Below, in pieces: positions 8,729 through 15,874 of a stretch of DNA of 64,000 nucleotides. Source of the stretch: Desulfovibrio sp. UCD-KL4C (lineage in GTDB: Bacteria > Desulfobacterota > Desulfovibrionia > Desulfovibrionales > Desulfovibrionaceae). The notes beneath the pieces are model-generated. The model was not told the origin of the DNA. It made no database searches and saw only the letters and a program-made list of their open reading frames with translations. The number at the start of each line of letters is the position of its first letter. Within the stretch, counting starts at the first letter, position 1. The position numbers were made by a program, and so were the translations under genes. The DNA lies in NCBI RefSeq assembly GCF_006210265.1, contig NZ_VCNC01000004.1, forward strand, positions 248,001 through 312,000, written 5' to 3'.

Positions 8729-9310
8729 ATGGCAGATAAGAAAGTAATACTTGTTTCTTGTGGTTCCGCAGCTGTAGACGCAGACGGCGAAGCTATTAAA
8801 AAATTTATGAAAAAGACTGCTTCTGTCGCAGAATTTAACACTGCCGATATTGCAGTAACCGCAAAAAGAATCGAAGGAGCAACAGTTGTCGATCCTGAAG
8901 GTCTTACAAAATATTTTGAAGAAGATGGATCTTTCGCAATTGTAGAACTCGGTGATGTTGACGGAGGTGCTCTGGACGCTGCTCTTGCTCTCATTTCAGA
9001 AGCTGCAGACCGTCGTACTCTGGTCATTCTTGCATCAACTAAAGGACTGTACTTTGCAGGGCTGGGTATCAACAAAAAGGCAGGCAAGGTAGAACGCTCA
9101 GCTGTTGCTGAAGATGTTGTAGCTACACTCTGCTACATTGCAGATCAGCCAGTTCCAAGTGATTGTACTGGTGCAGTTCTTTATCAGCTCCTCAAAAATG
9201 TTGATATGAAAGTAAAAGAAATTAACAAGCTTAAAGAAGCTCTCGCACGAATGGAAGTTGCCTTGCAGCGTGATAATCGTGAACCATGGGATAAGCACGA
9301 TTGTGCTTAA
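8729..9310 (+). CDS. Truncated, probably non-catalytic AlkP-superfamily paralogue
   Basis: 193-residue soluble protein. Its middle-to-end segment, GLGINKKAG...DVVATLCYIADQPVPSDCTGAVLYQL, aligns with the C-terminus of the upstream 629-residue hydrolase (GPGIKQGF...DVVPTFCHATGNPVPADTEGAVCYQI). The N-terminus (MADKKVILVSCGSA versus MADQAKRVALLGFDCA) and the ribosome-binding leader AGGAGAAATAAA are also similar. The nucleophile threonine and metal-binding Asp/His residues are absent. A charged helical tail (KEINKLKEALARMEVALQRD) has been added. It looks like a duplicated and shortened copy that may regulate or scaffold the active enzyme. Function unknown. Confidence 0.72.
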   Translation: MADKKVILVSCGSAAVDADGEAIKKFMKKTASVAEFNTADIAVTAKRIEGATVVDPEGLTKYFEEDGSFAIVELGDVDGGALDAALALISEAADRRTLVILASTKGLYFAGLGINKKAGKVERSAVAEDVVATLCYIADQPVPSDCTGAVLYQLLKNVDMKVKEINKLKEALARMEVALQRDNREPWDKHDCA

Positions 9311-9350
9311 TTGTTGTTCCCCTGAGAGATTAACAAATTGCTCAAAGAAG

Positions 9351-9381
9351 TGTAGAGGCCGGATAATTTCCAGCCTCTACA
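9351..9381 (+). terminator. Hairpin after the paralogue gene
   Basis: Perfect 9-bp stem TGTAGAGGC / GCCTCTACA with a 13-nt loop, 40 bp after the stop codon. The following bases are A-rich rather than T-rich, so termination strength is uncertain. Confidence 0.5.
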
Positions 9382-9494
9382 CTGAAAATAGTGAGAAAAT
9401 CATAATCCGGAGCTCGTTTGTGCTTTGCAACGTGTGACCGGATTTCTAATATTATTAGAATGGTGTCACCAGACTCTGTGAGGATATTTAAGTT

Positions 9495-9785
9495 ATGAAT
9501 ATGGTAGCTCAAAAGCAGTTAGATCTTTTTATTACTGAACTATTTGGCAATGGAGAGATTCTCGATGTTAAAGGAATCTATGAGCTTGTTATAACTGGAT
9601 ATCAAAACGCTAAAGACTGCTCAATGTCATGTATTAATGAGAGGTTAGAAGAGTTGAAGGATACCGGGATTCTTTTGGATGAAGGCTCTTACTTTGATGA
9701 CAGCGGAGAACAGGTCTCTTTGTACAGAATTTCAGAATGCGGATTGGATAAGCTGTATAATTTTTTAAATAGAATACAGGCATAA
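9495..9785 (+). CDS. Small conserved-looking protein of unknown function
   Basis: 96-residue soluble protein, acidic, mostly helical in appearance (LDLFITELFGNGEILDVKGIYELV...ERLEELKDTGILLDEG...). The pattern of helices ending in GILLDEGSYF...YRISECGLDKL resembles a winged-helix or PadR-like fold, but I cannot identify a family. A GAGGAT ribosome site precedes the ATG. It stands alone between the AlkP paralogue and the sigma-54 activator on the same strand, and may be a small regulator of this cassette. Codon use resembles that of the neighbours, so it appears to be a real gene. Confidence 0.6.
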   Translation: MNMVAQKQLDLFITELFGNGEILDVKGIYELVITGYQNAKDCSMSCINERLEELKDTGILLDEGSYFDDSGEQVSLYRISECGLDKLYNFLNRIQA

Positions 9786-9858
9786 CTACGAAATATTTCA
9801 GTGTTTAATGTAATAATGTGAAAAGTACATATAATTTCACTTGCACTAAACTAAATAG

Positions 9859-9894
9859 AGACATAAACGTCGCAAAAGAGCGACAGAGTTGTCG
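9859..9894. repeat. CGAC-N6-GTCG dyads in the activator's own leader
   Basis: A degenerate site at 9859-9872 (AGAC-N6-GTCG) lies 22 bp before a perfect site at 9881-9894. The perfect site ends 32 bp before the activator start. No sigma-54 promoter is visible here, so binding would more likely repress (autoregulation). Confidence 0.7.
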
Positions 9895-9926
9895 TGCCTC
9901 TTTGCATTTCTGATGGAGGGTAAGGT

Positions 9927-11396
9927 ATGAGCAGGCCTACATATGATGAATTGTGCGAGCAGTTGGAAAAACTGGAGAATCAAGTTAATTCCTTTAAGGA
10001 AACAGAGGAATTGTTACGAGAAAGTAAACTCCAATTAACACGCCTTTTTAATAACTTACCTGGTATGGTTTACCGTTGTTCTCTGGATGAAGAACAGCAC
10101 CCAACTCTTGTTTTCGTGAGTAAAGGTAGTCGAGACCTTTTTGATGTAGCTCCTGAATTTTTTACTGATCAACATACTAATGTGATGGAAACACTTGCTC
10201 ATCCTGAAGATCTTGCTTCAATGCACAAAGAGCAAGCCTCGGCAATTCTGAATAAGCGACCCTACAAACTTCTCTATAGGGTTTGCCTTGATTCTGAAAG
10301 ACAGAAATGGATTTGGGATCAGGGTGAATGCCTCTATGATGAGAATGGGAATCCAACTTTTCTTGAAGGCATAATGATCGACATCAGTGGTCAGAAACTT
10401 AGAGAGTATGAGTTACTGCAAGAAAATCAACGACTACGCGTTACTTTTGATGAACGTTTTAAGTTTGGCAGTATTATCGGACAAAGTAATGGAATGCGTG
10501 AGGTTTTCAAGTTGATTGTGAAAGCTGCAAAGCGTTCCTCAAATGTAATTATTTTTGGTGAAACTGGTACAGGAAAAGATCTCGTTGCCCAGACGATTCA
10601 TGAGCAAAGTGGTTCTACAGGAGCTTATGTTCCTGTAAACTGTGGCGCTATCCCTTCTAACCTTATGGAAAGTGAATTCTTTGGGCACGTAAAAGGGGCT
10701 TTTTCAGGTGCAACTTCAAATAGGCAAGGGTATCTTGCTGCAGCTGATGGCGGGACACTTTTTCTGGATGAAGTAGGAGAGATTGATCTTGCCCTTCAAG
10801 TAAAATTATTACGCGCGTTAGAAAGTAGACTTTATACTCCTGTTGGTGGGACAGAGCTCCGTTCTTCAAATTTTAGACTTATTGCTGCTACAAACCGTAA
10901 TTTGAGTGAAATGGTTCGCCAAGGGCTTATGCGTTCTGATTTCTTTTTTCGCCTACACGTTCTACCAATACATGTACCTCCATTGCGTGATAGAATTGAA
11001 GATCTTCCGCTCCTTATAAACGAATTTATTTCTAGATACATTGGTCGGACTGATTTGTTACCAAGTATTCCGGGTAAAATACGCGCTGCAATGGACAGTC
11101 ATCACTGGCCTGGAAATGTTCGTGAATTGCAGAATGTTCTTGAGCGTTATCTGACATTTGGTGAAATGGTATTCAGTGATTTGGGATTCAAGGCCGTCGA
11201 ATCTGGTGTAAATGTTGGGGAAGCTCTTAACATGGTGCAAACATGTGGAACATTGTCAGAGTCTATTGAAGCCTTTGAAAGGCATTTGCTGCTTAAAGCG
11301 CTTGAACGCAATCATTGGAAAAAGGGAATTACCGCAAAAGAATTAGGTCTTAATATGCGCACTATGCAGCGCAAACTTAAGAAATATAGTCTATAG
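9927..11396 (+). CDS. PAS-domain sigma-54-dependent transcriptional activator
   Basis: 489-residue enhancer-binding protein. A short coiled N-terminus is followed by a PAS/PAC sensor (about residues 30-160, ending GIMIDISGQK), the AAA+ domain with Walker A GETGTGKD and Walker [14 protein letters not shown], and a C-terminal Fis-type HTH (AKELGLNMRTMQRKLKKY). The sigma-54 contact loop reads GAFSGA instead of the canonical GAFTGA. No receiver domain is present, so it is signal- or ligand-sensing rather than phosphorelay-driven. Dyads with CGAC-N6-GTCG flank the gene and lie before the BCCT and DMT sigma-54 promoters, so it is the likely regulator of both. ATG follows GGAGG. Confidence 0.9.
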   Translation: MSRPTYDELCEQLEKLENQVNSFKETEELLRESKLQLTRLFNNLPGMVYRCSLDEEQHPTLVFVSKGSRDLFDVAPEFFTDQHTNVMETLAHPEDLASMHKEQASAILNKRPYKLLYRVCLDSERQKWIWDQGECLYDENGNPTFLEGIMIDISGQKLREYELLQENQRLRVTFDERFKFGSIIGQSNGMREVFKLIVKAAKRSSNVIIFGETGTGKDLVAQTIHEQSGSTGAYVPVNCGAIPSNLMESEFFGHVKGAFSGATSNRQGYLAAADGGTLFLDEVGEIDLALQVKLLRALESRLYTPVGGTELRSSNFRLIAATNRNLSEMVRQGLMRSDFFFRLHVLPIHVPPLRDRIEDLPLLINEFISRYIGRTDLLPSIPGKIRAAMDSHHWPGNVRELQNVLERYLTFGEMVFSDLGFKAVESGVNVGEALNMVQTCGTLSESIEAFERHLLLKALERNHWKKGITAKELGLNMRTMQRKLKKYSL

Positions 11397-11405
11397 TTTT
11401 TAATG

Positions 11406-11506
11406 CGACATTTTTTTCGCGTGCGACATTTTTGTCGTGTGCTTAATAGTTGTTAAATTAAGGGCTATTTGTTTATTTATAACTTTTTTGGGCGACATAA
11501 ATGTCG
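11406..11506. repeat. CGAC-N6-GTCG dyads upstream of the DMT sigma-54 promoter
   Basis: Degenerate site 11406-11419 (CGAC-N6-TTCG), perfect sites 11424-11437 and 11493-11506. Start-to-start spacing 18 and 69 bp copies the module before the BCCT gene (20 and 69 bp). The last site is 80 bp upstream of the -24 box. Confidence 0.82.
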
Positions 11507-11572
11507 TCCTTTTTTTTATTGCTTTAAATTCTATTTTGTAAAATACTCTTTTATTACAAAGTGTTATAGACA

Positions 11573-11588
11573 TGGCACGCTGTATGCT
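11573..11588 (+). promoter_or_regulatory. Sigma-54 promoter upstream of DMT/YitT genes
   Basis: TGGCACGCTGTATGCT: perfect -24 box and -12 box ATGC (one mismatch) with correct spacing. It implies an unusually long leader of about 340 nt before the DMT start at 11935. Confidence 0.7.
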
Positions 11589-11707
11589 TTAAAGAATATC
11601 GATTGTGCTACTGATTTTATCGAAACAATAAGTATCCCTAAGTTTCGAGTTCTGGCTCTTGGAAAGCATTGTAGATAGGCAAACTGTCAGTGAAATCCAT
11701 GACAGAG

Positions 11708-11912
11708 GGCTTCTGAATTTTGTGGAATATATCTGCTACCTTCATTTCCGACTTTCAGCCCATATAAAGTCGGCTCTCAGAAGCTTTGTCCTATCCTTTC
11801 CCTCTTTCTAAGAGCCTGTCCGGTTATAAAAGAATGAATTTACCTTCTGTGTGAAGGAACCATTCATTCTTATCCATTTAAAAAGACAACCTGCCTTCTC
11901 TAGGCAGGTTGT
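11708..11912 (+). ncRNA. Candidate structured 5' leader with four stem-loops
   Basis: Nested pair: an outer stem GCTTCTGA (11709-11716) / TCAGAAGC (11777-11784) encloses CCGACTTT / AAAGTCGG (11748-11773). It is followed by AGAATGAAT (11831-11839) / ATTCATTCT (11862-11870), which encloses CCTTC/GAAGG. Last is ACAACCTGCCT (11886-11896) / AGGCAGGTTGT (11902-11912), 6 nt before the ribosome site. No known riboswitch class is recognised. Could be a cis-regulatory RNA or a serial attenuator. Confidence 0.45.
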
Positions 11913-11934
11913 TGAATATTTAAGGAGCTGGACA

Positions 11935-12879
11935 ATGAATTGGAATGAATTCAAAAAGACACAAAACGCAGGCTATCTTTTTATTGTGTTGGGAATAATA
12001 AACTGGAGTGGTAATTTTGTGGCAGCTAGAGGGCTTGCCGGAATCATTGATCCCGCTACTCTAAACCTATTACGCTGGTTGATGGCAACGTTAATCTTCC
12101 TGCCATTTGGAATCAGGAGCTTTTGGAAAGAACGTGTGCAGGTAGCTAAGCTTTGGAAAGAACTTTCAGCAATTGCTATTTGTGGTATTTCTCTTTACGA
12201 CACTTTGATTTTTATTGCTGGACGAACTTCAGAGGCATTGAATATGTCTCTAATTTCTACGTTGTCCCCACTTTTGACTGCTCTTGTAGCTCAATTCTTT
12301 ATGCGTGAAAAATTGAAACCGAGTATGTTCATGGGCATAGCAGTGAGCACCTTCGGAGTTGCATTGCTGGTTACCGATGGAAGTATTAACAGGTTGTTGA
12401 ATATGCATTTTGCTCTTGGCGATATGCTGATTCTTTGTACTGCTATGATGTCTGCAATATACAATACTGTTGTAAAGACAGTCTCTGGAAAGATTAGTCA
12501 AACGACCTTGCTAATGTCATGTTGTCTGTTCGGAACACTATACATACTTCCTTTGTATTTATGGGAGACCGGAGGCACGATTGTGATTCCTCCAATGACT
12601 CACAATCTTGTTCTATCGCTCATTTACCTTTCGGTTTTTGCCTCTCTTCTTTGCTATCTTTTCTGGAACATGGCTGTGGAAGTTTTGGGAGCTTCCAAAA
12701 CGGCTCTATTCTATTATACATTACCTCCTGCAAGTGCCGCTGTAGCTTGGTTTGTTATTCATGAACCAGTTAATTGGAATCAAATTTTGAGTGGCACTGT
12801 TATCCTTGTTGGTATTCTCTTCGCTTTATATGGATTTCCATCCAAATTTATGAAGCAAAAGGCTCACAGTTATGGATAG
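11935..12879 (+). CDS. EamA/DMT-family membrane transporter
   Basis: 314-residue inner-membrane protein with about ten hydrophobic segments in two EamA repeats, the drug/metabolite transporter fold. Such proteins usually export or import small metabolites, amino acids or amines. Start set at 11935 (MNWNEFKKTQ), 28 codons inside a longer open frame, because AAGGAG lies 11-16 bp before it and the extra N-terminus overlaps the last leader hairpin. It overlaps the YitT gene by 8 bp, so the two are probably translated together. With the upstream dyads it belongs to the same sigma-54 regulon as the BCCT cassette, perhaps exporting a product of the imported compound. Confidence 0.88.
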   Translation: MNWNEFKKTQNAGYLFIVLGIINWSGNFVAARGLAGIIDPATLNLLRWLMATLIFLPFGIRSFWKERVQVAKLWKELSAIAICGISLYDTLIFIAGRTSEALNMSLISTLSPLLTALVAQFFMREKLKPSMFMGIAVSTFGVALLVTDGSINRLLNMHFALGDMLILCTAMMSAIYNTVVKTVSGKISQTTLLMSCCLFGTLYILPLYLWETGGTIVIPPMTHNLVLSLIYLSVFASLLCYLFWNMAVEVLGASKTALFYYTLPPASAAVAWFVIHEPVNWNQILSGTVILVGILFALYGFPSKFMKQKAHSYG

Positions 12880-13738
12880 TAATAAATTGAGGCAAATTTC
12901 AGACTCCCTTGCTTGGAATATTTTCCTTCTCGTCATGGGATCATTTATATTTGTAGTCGGGTATAACGGCATAGCAGCCCATCACGATTTTGTGCCTGGT
13001 GCACTTTATGGTCTAGCTGTTGTTTTAAAGACTATCACGCAGGAACTTTCACTTTCCCGCTGGTATTTACTTTTAAATATCCCCCTTTTTATTATGGCCT
13101 GGAAAGGGGTTAGCAGAAGGTTTTTCTTTTTGAATTTGTTGACCATGTGCATGATTACTTTCATGACTTCTTATGTGCATCTTGATCTTGGTATACACAA
13201 TGAGATGTACGCAGCAATTGCTTCAGGAGCCTTTATGGGGGCTGGCTGCGGGGTTATTTTAAGGTCTTATGGTGGAGGCGGAGGATTAGATGTTGTTGCC
13301 GTTATTCTCAATCAGCGATTTGGCTTAAGGTTTGGTGTATTTTATTTTGTAATAAATGCTGTCGTCATGGGGTTTGCTTTGAGCCGTTTTACTCCAGATA
13401 TAATTGTCGCTTCATTAGTAATGCTGTTTATCAGTTCTGTTTTAACAGAGTATGTCCTGTCAATATTTAACCAGCGTAAGGCAGTGCGTATAATTTCTCG
13501 CGAATCAAACAAAATTCTATATGAAATAACAATGGTTAAAAAAATGCACGCTACGCTTATTCCTGGTAAAGGTGGCTACTCGGGAGAAAATATAAATATG
13601 ATTTATTCTATTACTGATAATCTTCGTCTACGCTCTCTTGAGCAGCTAGTGTTTGATATCGACCCACAAGCTATTTTTGTTGTGGAAAATACATTTAGTG
13701 TAATTGGTCAAAACATTAATAGAAGAAAAGCTTACTAG
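12872..13738 (+). CDS. YitT-family membrane protein
   Basis: 288 residues: an N-terminal membrane domain with five or six segments (GYNGIAAHHDFVPGALYGLA..., GGGGGLDVVAVILNQRFGL) and a cytoplasmic C-terminal DUF2179 domain (about residues 200-285). YitT proteins are widespread and of unknown transport function. The gene starts inside the last codons of the DMT gene, so translation is coupled. Its partner and the sigma-54 control suggest a role in handling the same compound as the BCCT cassette, but nothing in the sequence fixes the substrate. Confidence 0.85.
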   Translation: MDSNKLRQISDSLAWNIFLLVMGSFIFVVGYNGIAAHHDFVPGALYGLAVVLKTITQELSLSRWYLLLNIPLFIMAWKGVSRRFFFLNLLTMCMITFMTSYVHLDLGIHNEMYAAIASGAFMGAGCGVILRSYGGGGGLDVVAVILNQRFGLRFGVFYFVINAVVMGFALSRFTPDIIVASLVMLFISSVLTEYVLSIFNQRKAVRIISRESNKILYEITMVKKMHATLIPGKGGYSGENINMIYSITDNLRLRSLEQLVFDIDPQAIFVVENTFSVIGQNINRRKAY

Positions 13739-13800
13739 AATTTTAAAATTCAATCTCAAGCTGAGATTCGCAACTTTTGAATCTGGTTACAATGTATTTC

Positions 13801-13941
13801 AGTATACAGCTTTATTGTTCAAAAAATATCCTCCTCTCCGAGCCGAGTGTAATCTAGTATACAACTTAATTTTTTACAGATGGAGTTAGGTCGACGTGAA
13901 ATGAGGATTTGTGAACTGTTCAGTATACAATTTTATTGTTC
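13801..13941 (+). repeat. Three AGTATACA-type direct repeats
   Basis: AGTATACA at 13801-13808, 13856-13863 and 13922-13929, each followed by a T-rich run. The first and third extend to about 20 bp (AGTATACA, two bases, TTTATTGTTC). Spacing is 55 and 66 bp. A diverged copy lies at 54779. They sit directly outside the left Tn7-like end. Confidence 0.6.
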
Positions 13942-13970
13942 CCTCACAGGGTGTGTTGAAGGGAAATAAG

Positions 13971-14000
13971 GTTTGATAAAAAGACAATTAATTTGATAAA
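13971..14000 (+). repeat. TTTGATAAA sites, left end
   Basis: TTTGATAAA at 13972 and 13992, 20 bp apart. The second lies in ACAATTAATTTGATAAA (13984-14000), which matches 16 of 17 bases of the perfect inverted repeat at 26722/26774. They resemble arrays of transposase (TnsB-type) binding sites. Confidence 0.6.
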
Positions 14001-14003
14001 AAT

Positions 14004-14046
14004 GGCCTTTCTTTGGTATGATGAAAATTATTTCCAAAGGAAGGCT
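14004..14046 (+). terminator. Dyad just upstream of the tnsA stub
   Basis: GGCCTTTCTTTGG (14004-14016) pairs at 11 of 13 positions with CCAAAGGAAGGCT (14034-14046), flanked by A- and T-runs. It looks like a terminator, but its 3' arm also supplies AAGGAAGG, the ribosome site of the tnsA stub, so it could sequester that site. Confidence 0.45.
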
Positions 14047-14051
14047 TTTTT

Positions 14052-14099
14052 ATGGCTAGGAAAAAATATTCATTTGATGAGAAGAAGATCCAGAAGTTT
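14052..14099 (+). pseudogene. tnsA: tnsA-like N-terminal stub (16 codons)
   Basis: ATG preceded by AAGGAAGG, then [16 protein letters not shown], the characteristic start of TnsA endonucleases of Tn7-like transposons (from memory of the family, MAR(K/R)xYSFDExKIxxF). Homology stops exactly at the stop codon of the convergent sigma-54 activator gene. The family continues with two residues and then EGRG..., and a matching continuation (EGCGKGRG...) is found 12.8 kb away at 26866. Confidence 0.6.
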
Positions 14100-15639
14100 A
14101 ACTATTTCGTTTGCGATATTTAATTTTTAGCTTGTCCATTCTACTGCGCAGGGTATGCGAGTTGATTGCCAGAATTTCGGCAGCTCCGCCGGGACCGTGT
14201 ATTTTCCCATCCACACAATTAAGTACATGGCTGATGTAGAGGCGGTTGGTTTCATCCAAAGTCATGAGTTCGTCCATTTTTAAAATATCCGGCAGATTGT
14301 CCGTTTTGGATAAAATGCCGTACTTGAGTTCCGGGAAGTCCAAGGGTCCTTCCGGGTTGTTGATGATGGCCCGCTCAATGATGTTGGCCAACTCGCGTAC
14401 ATTTCCCGGCCACTCGTATTTCAGCAGGTCATTTATGGCTCCGGGAGCCAGTTTCGGCGGTGCAATATTCATGTTCGTAGAACATTTTTTGATAATGCTG
14501 TCGGTCAGGAGATGAATGTCGGTTGGGCGTTCCCTTAAAGGAGGGATTATGATGGGGAAGACGCTTAGGCGATAGTAGAGGTCGGCACGGAAACGCCCTT
14601 CCGCAACCATGGCTTCCAGATCACAATGTGTTGCAGCAATTACGCGCACATCCACATGGCTGGTCATGGTGGACCCAATACGTTCAATTTCTCCATTTTG
14701 CAGCACCCGCAGCAGCTTGACCTGAGCACTTTGTGAAAGTTCCCCAACCTCATCAAGGAAAAGGGTTCCGCCGTCAGCCCGTTCAATGCGTCCTATGTGC
14801 TGGGCGTGGGCTCCGGTGAAGGCACCTTTCTCGTGGCCGAACAGTTCGCTGTCCAGTAGGCTTTCCGGAATGGCTCCGCAATTGAGTCTTACGAAAGCCT
14901 TGTCTCTGCGATCGGATTGTTCCTGAAGTGCATTGGCAATAACGTCCTTGCCTGTCCCAGTTTCGCCGAGGAGAAGGACGGGGGCGGTGGTATTCCCGAC
15001 TTGAGCCACACGTTTGACCACACGTTGCAACCCAGCATTTGATCCTACGATTTGAGTCGCTCTGCGGCTGTCCAGTCGTTCTTTGAGAATCCTGTTATCC
15101 TCCATAAGACGATCTTTGATCTGAATGATTTCTTTGTGGTGGAGTGTATTGGATACGGCTACACCAAAAATTGAGTGCAGTAATTCAAAGAGCGTTGCAT
15201 GCTCATCCGTAAATTTATCTGAGCCCTCTGCGAGGGCTACAACATCGCAGATACGTTCTTCCTCAATTTTTACCCGCATGACCATGTGCGAATATTCGCA
15301 AGGTCCATATGCAGGAACTAAAGCTTCTTGAACAAGAATGCTAATAGGATCTTCCCTGTAATCATTATATATTTTTATATTTTCATCCTGCTCCCATTCG
15401 GGGATGCCGCGAAGTTCATATGGAATCGGGATGAGAATGTCTGAAGACTGACTGATTTTTCCATTTGTGGTGGCAGCGATCCGTAACGAGTTCAGACTTC
15501 CATCCCAAAGATGGATGGACATGATCTTTATAGGCATCAGCGTTTGCAGGAAATTTAGGCATTGGGCTAATGCCTCTTCAAGGATCAGTGTACTGGTGAT
15601 TGCTTCTACTGATTTTCTAAAAAAAGTATTTTCTTCCAT
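14098..15639 (-). CDS. GAF-domain sigma-54-dependent transcriptional activator
   Basis: 513-residue enhancer-binding protein. An N-terminal GAF-like sensor (about 1-170) and a short coiled linker lead to the AAA+ domain with Walker A GETGTGKD, canonical GAFTGA and Walker [12 protein letters not shown], then a C-terminal Fis-type HTH ([21 protein letters not shown]). I set the start at 15639 ([10 protein letters not shown]), where GAGGG precedes the ATG, rather than 13 codons upstream where there is no ribosome site. It is divergent from the sodium symporter, whose promoter is sigma-54 type, so it is the likely activator of that operon. Its stop codon abuts the tnsA stub. Confidence 0.9.
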   Translation of the reverse strand: MEENTFFRKSVEAITSTLILEEALAQCLNFLQTLMPIKIMSIHLWDGSLNSLRIAATTNGKISQSSDILIPIPYELRGIPEWEQDENIKIYNDYREDPISILVQEALVPAYGPCEYSHMVMRVKIEEERICDVVALAEGSDKFTDEHATLFELLHSIFGVAVSNTLHHKEIIQIKDRLMEDNRILKERLDSRRATQIVGSNAGLQRVVKRVAQVGNTTAPVLLLGETGTGKDVIANALQEQSDRRDKAFVRLNCGAIPESLLDSELFGHEKGAFTGAHAQHIGRIERADGGTLFLDEVGELSQSAQVKLLRVLQNGEIERIGSTMTSHVDVRVIAATHCDLEAMVAEGRFRADLYYRLSVFPIIIPPLRERPTDIHLLTDSIIKKCSTNMNIAPPKLAPGAINDLLKYEWPGNVRELANIIERAIINNPEGPLDFPELKYGILSKTDNLPDILKMDELMTLDETNRLYISHVLNCVDGKIHGPGGAAEILAINSHTLRSRMDKLKIKYRKRNS

Positions 15640-15681
15640 GCTGCCCTCGTTGTTTGTGAAATTTCCCACTTGTTGCATAGA

Positions 15682-15725
15682 TTAGGATATTTCGCAACGA
15701 TTCTATGTGATGTTTAGGATATTTC
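15682..15725 (+). promoter_or_regulatory. Direct-repeat enhancer for the symporter promoter
   Basis: An exact 12-bp repeat TTAGGATATTTC at 15682-15693 and 15714-15725, 32 bp (about three helical turns) apart, ending 55 bp before the -24 box. Likely binding sites of the divergent GAF activator. Confidence 0.65.
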
Positions 15726-15779
15726 CTATTTTGTTTTGTTGGCCATAAAAAATGCTTTGTTTTTTAGGGGTATAGAGAG

Positions 15780-15795
15780 TGGCACATTCTTTGCT
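15780..15795 (+). promoter_or_regulatory. Consensus sigma-54 promoter of the symporter operon
   Basis: TGGCACATTCTTTGCT: perfect -24 and -12 elements with correct spacing, 80 bp before the symporter start. Confidence 0.88.
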
Positions 15796-15874
15796 TTAAA
15801 GATGCTTAAAATAGTTTCTGCTGATATTATATCAGCGGAATAAAAAATTAAGCACATCAAGCGTATCGAGGGAA

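Larger units (their letters stand above)
11397..11934 (+). promoter_or_regulatory. Regulatory and structured leader region before the DMT gene
   Basis: No gene. It holds three dyads (11406-11506), a sigma-54 promoter (11573-11588) and then about 350 bp of predicted untranslated leader with four stem-loops between 11708 and 11912, the last ending just before the ribosome-binding site. Confidence 0.7.
13739..14051. other. Intergenic junction: hairpin, AGTATACA repeats and left Tn7-like end
   Basis: Holds a small hairpin AATCTCA/TGAGATT (13752-13768) after yitT, three AGTATACA direct repeats (13801, 13856, 13922), the left transposon-like end (from 13954) and a dyad at 14004-14046. No gene seen. 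Confidence 0.6.
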
